A DNA stretch of 64,000 nucleotides from Acanthosepion pharaonis (Eukaryota > Mollusca > Cephalopoda > Sepiida > Sepiidae). The position numbers and the translations under genes are program-made. Below, piece after piece: positions 58,363 through 64,000 of the stretch (positions are counted from its first letter, which is position 1; each line of letters opens with the position of its first letter). The notes beneath the pieces were generated by a model. The model was not told the origin of the DNA, did no database searches, and saw only the letters and a program-made list of their open reading frames with translations. The DNA lies in assembly GCA_903632075.3 (NCBI GenBank), contig CAHIKZ030000836.1:768501-832500 (forward strand), given 5' to 3'.

Positions 58363-58365
<3 letters not shown>
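57303..58365 (-). mobile_element. Solo LTR, ~1.06 kb, inserted in (TA)n
   Basis: On the minus strand it begins TGTCACGTAGC and ends GTTCGTAACA (TG...CA). Both flanks are TA repeat, so the target duplication (ATAT) cannot be resolved. AATAAA on the minus strand at 57452-57457 suits the R region. GC-richer than its surroundings; open frames within it (57598-57879, 57810-58079) match nothing known. Lies in the receptor intron. No partner copy in the window, so boundaries rest on termini alone. Confidence 0.62.

Positions 58366-58405
<40 letters not shown>
58366..58405. repeat. (TA)n microsatellite
   Basis: Right flank of the solo LTR. Confidence 0.95.
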
Positions 58406-58408
<3 letters not shown>

Positions 58409-58429
58409 CTTTATATCAATCCTTCATGA

Positions 58430-58660
58430 GCTATGATTAATTAATGACGAACATGCCATTTTCATTTCTGATTGATTTCATCGTGATTCTTCTGTTAAGC
58501 CTGGAGAGTAATTATACATTTTTATTGCTCTAAGTAGAGTCTAATAGTGTTATAAAATCTTCGGAGAATTCCAGTAAGATATCTTTAATCATTTCTAAGA
58601 TAAAACGGTCCAATGCTTCATCAAATAATTTTTGCTGTTACGCCCGGTATAGCAATAACC
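58430..58660 (-). repeat. Tc1-like element, one terminal segment
   Basis: Matches the reverse complement of about 18880-19130 (GATTTCATCGTGATTCTTCT, GGAGAGTAATTATACATT, TAAGATATCTTTAATCATTT) and ends in CTGTTACGCCCGGTATAGC, the TIR. The transposase part is absent. Confidence 0.72.
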
Positions 58661-58674
58661 GTTTGACAATCTCT

Positions 58675-58785
58675 TCAAAGATTCATGCACTTCCCAAGGG
58701 TATTTTCGGCTAGAATTCGAACCCAGCTCTCCGATTTTCTCATTCTGAGTCTTTATCCATTGCTCCATCGTGCAAGAGTGAGATT
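58675..58785 (-). repeat. tRNA-derived SINE fragment
   Basis: CCCAAGGGTATTTTCGGCTA and GAATTCGAACCCAGCTCTCC in reverse; head at the right. Confidence 0.6.
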
Positions 58786-58911
58786 AAGTAAGAAAAAAGA
58801 AAATGAAAAGCGAGACAGAATGAACTAGTCACTGATTTTACTAGAATATAAAAACAGGAATTTAAGCCTATTTGATATATTTCTTTTTTTTTCTTTTTTT
58901 CTTTTTTACAG

Positions 58912-59183
58912 GTCCAGCAATGGTGATTCTTTCTTTGCTTCCGAGTTTGAACAGCTGTACAAATCCATGGATATACTTGGCCTTCAGCGGAAAGGTATGG
59001 TGTCGCCAGCAAAAGCCATCATTTCCCCGTACCTTCACACAAACTACCAACACATACCTTGTTGAGCTCGAAGCTAGAAAACGCGCCTCTTTTGGAACCG
59101 ACCCCAGCGTTACCTCGGCTGCTCGTAAAAATCTCCTCAAGGACAGAACTGCCACATCTGTTGTCTCATCCACTTCCTTTTGA
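58912..59183 (+). CDS. Oxytocin/vasopressin-receptor-like GPCR, exon 2 (TM7 and C-terminal tail)
   Basis: Encodes the end of codon 331 to residue 420 and the stop. It follows a long T-rich tract and the CAG acceptor ending at 58911. The base carried from exon 1 plus GT gives Ser331, and the frame continues without a break. Seen: TM7 with N344-S-C, then the NPxxY motif N348-P-W-I-Y352, a short helix-8 region, and a Ser/Thr-rich tail of about 60 residues suited to arrestin or kinase phosphorylation. The Ser-Leu-Asn-Ser-Cys-x-Asn-Pro-Trp-Ile-Tyr pattern is characteristic of vasopressin/oxytocin receptors. Exons 1 and 2 total 1263 nt, a 420-residue protein, which is normal for the family. A poly(T) run follows the stop; no confident polyadenylation signal was found. 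Confidence 0.88.
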
Positions 59184-59509
59184 AATTCGTATAGAGCCCC
59201 CCTTCCCCCCGGAGAATTGTTTTTTTTTTTTTTTTTTTTTTTTTCCAAAGACAATTCCCCAACATCTTAAGAAAAATCAGTATTTCCATTCCATCAATGA
59301 TATTTTTCAGCCTATCGACTCTGAGCTGATATTATTTATTAATCAATTAGTATTTCTTTTCTTTTACTTTCTTTCTTTCTTTGTTTCTTTCTTTCTTTGT
59401 TTGTTTCCTTCTTTCTGTGTTATTCATATTAGTTTAGTATTAAAAGTTGCTCTCTGCAAACGCCTATCATCAAATCATTGTTTCGTGAAGTCTACATATA
59501 TTACCTACT

Positions 59510-61035
59510 TACCGTATTCCCCGTATCCAAAGACGCTACACGTGGTAAGCCGCCTCACATAATTAGCTAGATATTTTTGGAAAATTTGAGTATTTGATAG
59601 CTTACCAAGTCGCCGAATCAACGGCCTCATTTTTCGTTCTCTCAACAAACTGTCACATTTTGAACCTATTGCTAAATATTGGTGATTATTGTTTATATTA
59701 GATATTCAGTAGTTTAGCACAATGTTATACCTATTCACGATTTCTGTTTGCTATCACAACCCACAAGGTTTCTCAACACACAAGATGTTTACATTCAAAG
59801 TACACAAAGTGCGATAATACGGCTTTTATTCTTGTACATATGAAACGTAATTGTATTACGTGGCCAGAGTTGGAGTGTTGGGAAGACACTGTACAATCTA
59901 CCTAGATGGACGAAATACTTACAGTACCAGTAGGAAAACTAATCGAAATAAAAAAAAAACACTATATGCCGTATGGTACTAACGGGATAGACAGTATTTA
60001 TTACATATGAATTGTAAGCTTATATTATATGTCTGGGGTTCGTGATTGCATGTATCTCGTGACTGATTCGTGATGTTTGGCAAACTCCTCTCTACAACTT
60101 CACATTGCATTTAAATTTTTGCAGATTAAAGAAGGATAGAAAGCATGGAGCCAAATGAGAGTTCCACAAGGAGAAGTGTGAGAAAAGAAACTGTTAGCAT
60201 AGAAATTATGGTTACATCTAGCCAGCTAAACTGTAAACTGATGATATCTCGGCGCCAGTATTGTACAGCGCTTAAAAATATAAACATATCTATATTAAGT
60301 ACCGTATTTTCCCTATTCTAAGGCTCTAGCAGCGTTAACACGGACCCTATAAGTTAGGTATTTCTTTTTAATATTTATGGAATTGATAGCATACCGTACC
60401 AGCATTCGAATTTCCCGACTTTACGGTGTCATTTTTCTTTCTGTCACAAAAAACTATCATTTCGATAACGCTAGTTGGCTTTTCTGCTAGCAGATGGCAT
60501 AGTTGAGACACCAATGCTGTGACACCAACGCCGAGGTACCAATTATCTTGAACATAGTGCATAGTAGGTACTGGGAATTGACAATATATTTGGAACTAAT
60601 GGCAGTACTATTGAGCTAATTGCTTTGCTTCAATAGTACACAGAGTACGATAATAAGGATTGTATTCTTGTACATATGAAACGTAATTATATTACGTAGC
60701 CAGAGTTGGGGTGTTGTGAAGACACTATACAGTCTACCTGGATGGACGAAAGACTTACAGTACCAGTAGGAAAACTAATCGAAATAAAAAAAAAAACACT
60801 ATATGTCGTATGATACTAACGGGATAGACGGTATTTATTACATACGAATTATATTTGTAAGCTTATATTATATGTCTGGGGTTCGTGATTGCATGTATCT
60901 CGTGACTGGAGTTGGTGAGGGTCTGGCAAACTCCTCTCTAGAATGTCACTTTTCAGTGCTACGACGCAAGGTGATTTACGCGGACATTATTCAGGAAAAA
61001 ATGCGTCTTAGCATACAGAAAATACGGGAAATATT
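59510..61035. mobile_element. Duplicated element with inverted ends (unclassified)
   Basis: Two direct copies of ~580 bp (about 59510-60100 and 60300-60945). The left end ACCGTATTCCCCGTATCCAA with AGACGC reappears inverted at 61002-61028 (GCGTCTTAGCATACAGAAAA, TACGGGAA), so the whole may be a DNA transposon with an internal duplication. The 60803-61051 ORF is not recognised. No transposase found. Confidence 0.6.
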
Positions 61036-61049
61036 ATTTTTATTTATTT

Positions 61050-61210
61050 GAGTGGGTGTGCGGGTGGCGTAATGTATAGCGTCCTCGGATGTGAAATTGG
61101 GGAGCCAGTTTCAAATTCCTATCGCGTCCGTTACATTCGCTTACGCGCAGATACTCTTAGGAAAACATCTCTTCAAACCCCAGCTATGGGTTAAATAGTA
61201 AATTAATATT
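61050..61210 (+). repeat. tRNA-derived SINE, partial
   Basis: GGTGGCGTAATGTATAGC (A-box-like), CAGTTTCAAATTCCTATCGC (B-box-like), TTACGCGCAGATACTCTTAG, CCAGCTATGGGTTAAATAGT. Confidence 0.72.
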
Positions 61211-61269
61211 TATAAAATTCGTTGTTATCCCCACAAAATCGTTAATGCAATACTCAATCACAAAAAATA

Positions 61270-61600
61270 AATAACTCATGAAGGGTTGATAAATCGTAAA
61301 AATCAAATCAATCTACTTAAATAGTATTTATTTATTAATTAGTATCTGTTTTTTTATTTATTTATCTTTGTAAATCATGTCAGCTATGTATTAATAGCCG
61401 CCCTCTGCAAACGCTTATCGTCATAACATTCATTACGTAAATTCTAGTTAAATATTTAAATGATAAATAATAAACAGAAAAATATAAATTTTAGTTATGA
61501 CCAAATATTATTGAATTAATGATCACATATTCCATAATCTTTGAAGTATTCATCACGGCCATAATTGATTATAATTGATTAATTATTGATTTTTAATTCT
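61270..61600 (+). repeat. Dispersed AT-rich repeat, copy 1
   Basis: Shares TAAATAGTATTT, TTATTAATTAGTAT, TAAATATTTAAAT and AATGATCACATATTCCATA with 63435-63725; a shorter third copy is at 59325-59500. Confidence 0.7.
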
Positions 61601-61831
61601 AACCACTCTGCGGGAGAGATTCAACAGATTCTTTGAGTAAATTCCTGGAGAATCCAAGACTTAACAGAATGGTATAATTATAGAAGAATGGAATTAAATA
61701 ACTTCTACAAATATTCAAATTAAATAAACCTAACAACACAGACCAGTTCTTGGCGCATTGAATGTTTTACATAAAATTTACTTTACTTCCTAAGTAAGGA
61801 AACAGTTTTTTTTTGTTTTTGTTTTTGTTTT

Positions 61832-62056
61832 TGTTATGATGTTGATTTGGGTTAATAAAGACAAACGCCAAATAACACGTAACAAATAAAAGGGGTTTAT
61901 TCGGTTGGTAAGTAGGTACAGAAATCGCCTGAGTAGTCTATAACTAACTCAGTCAAGCACTTCTCCGACTCTCTGTCTTTTGACATGCCACTATTTAACG
62001 TCTTTGTTTGTAGACAAGTTCATCTTCAAGAGGGGTGGTAGGTTTCCTACACAACA
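61832..62056 (-). mobile_element. Small solo LTR, 225 bp, with 5 bp target duplication
   Basis: On the minus strand it begins TGTTGTGTAGG and ends CATCATAACA. Flanked by GTTTT on both sides (61827-61831 and 62057-62061). Contains GTTAAATAG and, further on, CCGAATAAACCCC, a TATA-like box and a polyadenylation signal in the expected order. The left flank is a GTTTTT repeat, so the duplication is slightly less compelling than it looks. Confidence 0.78.
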
Positions 62057-62313
62057 GTTTTTAATTACTTGCTTTCTCTATTTAAGTACTTAATTTCCGT
62101 TCACTATATCTGAGAGACAGGATAAGTTTTAGAAGCCAAGTAAGCGAAAGAGCTACATTTTTCCTGATTTACTTAACTAGTAACTTATTAAAGTAGTAAT
62201 ATTGTGCTAGATAGATGTGGTAGGTAAATACTTAGTTACCAGCTTTTGTTCGTGTGTGTCCCTCTTAACTAAAGAACTCTACTAATCTAAGCCTCTATAA
62301 ATAGTATTTAATA

Positions 62314-62897
62314 GGTTGGCCAGAAAATCCTCACTTAGAAAGGGGAAATAAACAGCAAATGTTTATGGAACAACATCAACATTTATTCTTCAAAATAAAG
62401 TCATCATTCCCGGTGATCTTCTGCCAGCATCTGAATCTGTCACAGATACCAGTCCGCTGGCTTTGAATAAAAAAAACAAAAAAAACTGTAAACAATCTTC
62501 CTTCACGCCATCAAATGTTGAATCGCTTGTCGCGGAGGAAGTGCGCCATTGAGCGGAATAGGCCATAGACGCTCGGAGCAGCATCGGGTCTGAATGGTGG
62601 ATGTGGAAGAATCTCAACACCATCCATCTGTTTGAATTTCTCCTAAGTCAGCCTGGCAGTGTGTAGCCTCGTATTGTCTTTCTGAAACAAAGATCGACCT
62701 CGACTGACCAAAGGATACTCCTCCTTTAGTTTGTCGGACACGCAGTCTAGCTGCTGGGAATACAGTTTAACGTTGATGGCGCGATCGTGTGGAACAAGCT
62801 CGAAATGCAGTACTCCTTGGAAATTCTACCAGACAGAGATCAATATATGTTGTTTTCTTTCCCGCTTCCTAAGTGAGTCAGAACTTTCGGGCCAACC
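62314..62897 (-). mobile_element. Internally deleted mariner element with both TIRs
   Basis: Ends GGTTGGCCAGAAAATCCTC (left) and, in reverse complement, GGTTGGCCCGAAAGTTCTG (right), with TA next to the left end. The retained part codes for the C-terminal half of a transposase; the N-terminal half is deleted. Confidence 0.85.
62385..62865 (-). pseudogene. mariner transposase, C-terminal half
   Basis: Minus strand: FELVPHDRAINVKLYSQQL, then QKDNTRLHTARLT with a stop just after (second catalytic Asp is the D of KDN), DGVEILPHPPFRPDAAPS (usual form PHPPYSPDLAPSDYHLF; the third catalytic Asp position reads V in APSVYGLF), FRSMAHFLRDKRFN. Stops follow. DD34D mariner by layout. Confidence 0.82.
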
Positions 62898-63434
62898 AGT
62901 TATTTATAGGTATTCCTTTAACCTAGGAGAGTTCCTTAGTCAAGGGAGGTAATCTTCAGCATAACTATGTTGTCACCCATCACAATAACCTGAAAAAAAC
63001 TTCATAAGTGTTACTTGTTTTTTCATAGTGAAAAAGAAATATGTAAATAATGTAAATAGATGTAAATGTTTTTATAATTCTATTATTATAGAAAAACATA
63101 TCGACAGCTTTACAAAGGGAGGTACTGATTGAGAAAATGAACCCCTTTAATAGAAAGAGAAATGTGCAGATATAGTGAGGTTTAAAAAGAATTAATGCCG
63201 CCTTTTGAAAAATAAAATACCGAAAACAAGACATTTGTCAAGAATTCTTGTTATATTCCAACGGAGTTTTATTTTGTCCGCAAAACTGCAACTTTAGTTC
63301 CTTAACAATGTAACAAAATGCAAATATATGACTGTTAGATTACAATAAAAGATTTGATAGAAAAACCAAATGACATCCTGTTAAATAAATTGGAAAACTT
63401 AGTCAAGGAGAAATATATGTTTCAGCTTTAAATA

Positions 63435-63725
63435 ACCTTCAAAGAGTTGGTAATTCGTAAAATGTCAATCTCATTAAATAGTATTTTTTTTTTATTAATT
63501 AGTATTTTTTTTATTTATCTTTGTTATTCATAACAGCTGTGTATTTATAGTTTTCCCTTTGAATCGCTTCTCATCAAATCATTCCTTTCGTGAATTCTAC
63601 TTAAATATTTAAATAATATATATTTTTGGTTATGAGTGAATATTATTCGTTTAATGATCACATATTTCATTTAGTTTGAAGAATTCTTCACACCCATAGC
63701 TGAATATAACTGATCAGTTTTTTAA
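63435..63725 (+). repeat. Dispersed AT-rich repeat, copy 2
   Basis: Direct repeat of 61270-61600. The stretch 62960-63430 and the last 275 bp of the window show nothing recognisable. Confidence 0.7.
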
Positions 63726-64000
63726 AAAAAAAATCTTGAAAAATATGCCATTTTTCAAGCGTTTTCAACAACATTCTATTTTTATCATCAAAATTGCGTC
63801 ATTAATTCTCTACTAATGTAACAATTCTACGACGATTTGACTGTCGGATTACAAAAAAAAAAACATTTTTTGACATAAAAAACGTATGACGTCTTGTTAA
63901 ATACATTTGAAAACGGTTAATCAAGGAACAATATAATGGAATATATACAGAAAGGCGTTATTAATAAAGTGTTTATAGACACTGCTATAGTGTTGTTATA

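Larger units (their letters stand above)
49622..58911 (+). other. 9.29 kb phase-1 intron of the GPCR gene
   Basis: Bounded by GTGAGT and a T-rich tract plus CAG. It separates TM6 from TM7, matching the intron position of vertebrate vasopressin/oxytocin receptor genes (established for those genes; homology here is inference). It holds a 1.6 kb CT tract, inverted SINE pairs, a GA-rich minisatellite, a LINE fragment, a Tc1-like piece, a foldback with a decayed hammerhead and a solo LTR. Confidence 0.88.

Overview
The window is animal nuclear DNA, most likely from a cephalopod and probably an octopus. It is AT-rich and gene-poor, with very long (TA)n arrays, many tRNA-derived SINEs, decayed LINEs, Tc1/mariner copies and solo LTRs. 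The one host gene found is a two-exon class A GPCR related to oxytocin/vasopressin (cephalotocin/octopressin) receptors. The species is inferred from the receptor type and repeat style; no marker gene fixes it.

Layout. 1-12 kb: repeats, SINEs, a LINE tail, then a nested palindrome (7161-10940) around a broken Tc1 element with ~230 bp terminal repeats, another LINE tail and a piggyBac-type MITE with TTAA target duplication. 12-20 kb: a ~750 bp direct duplication around a LINE fragment, the first hammerhead-ribozyme foldbacks, SINEs and a degenerate Tc1-like element. 20-30 kb: RTE-like LINE pieces, two separated arrays of one 31 bp minisatellite, a dense (TA)n/AACTTTTATC array, a ~2.2 kb LTR with primer-binding site on the minus strand, and a foldback with possible MULE remnants. 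30-39 kb: GATA arrays, SINE-like units carrying hammerhead-like cores, and more foldbacks. 39.4-41.5 kb: a solo LTR of the same family, opposite orientation, with target duplication. 43.9-48.6 kb: mariner and LINE fragments, then a tandem pile of minus-strand LINE copies separated by (ATT)n that ends about 30 bp before the receptor start codon.

Receptor gene: exon 1 is 48631-49621 (TM1-TM6) and exon 2 is 58912-59183 (TM7 and tail), separated by a 9290 bp intron full of repeats. Splicing gives exactly 421 codons including the stop, and the phase-1 intron lies between TM6 and TM7, where vertebrate vasopressin/oxytocin receptors also carry an intron. The ligand pocket is atypical. 59.5-64 kb holds a duplicated repeat, a small solo LTR with a 5 bp target duplication, and a deleted mariner with both ends.

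The least expected signal is a set of hammerhead-type ribozyme cores with perfectly paired 4-5 bp stem I. They recur in several sequence-distinct foldback families, usually as head-to-head pairs next to (TA)n. They look like Penelope-like-element pLTRs or retrozymes, and one subfamily is joined to a tRNA-derived head. No Penelope reverse transcriptase or GIY-YIG ORF is visible here.
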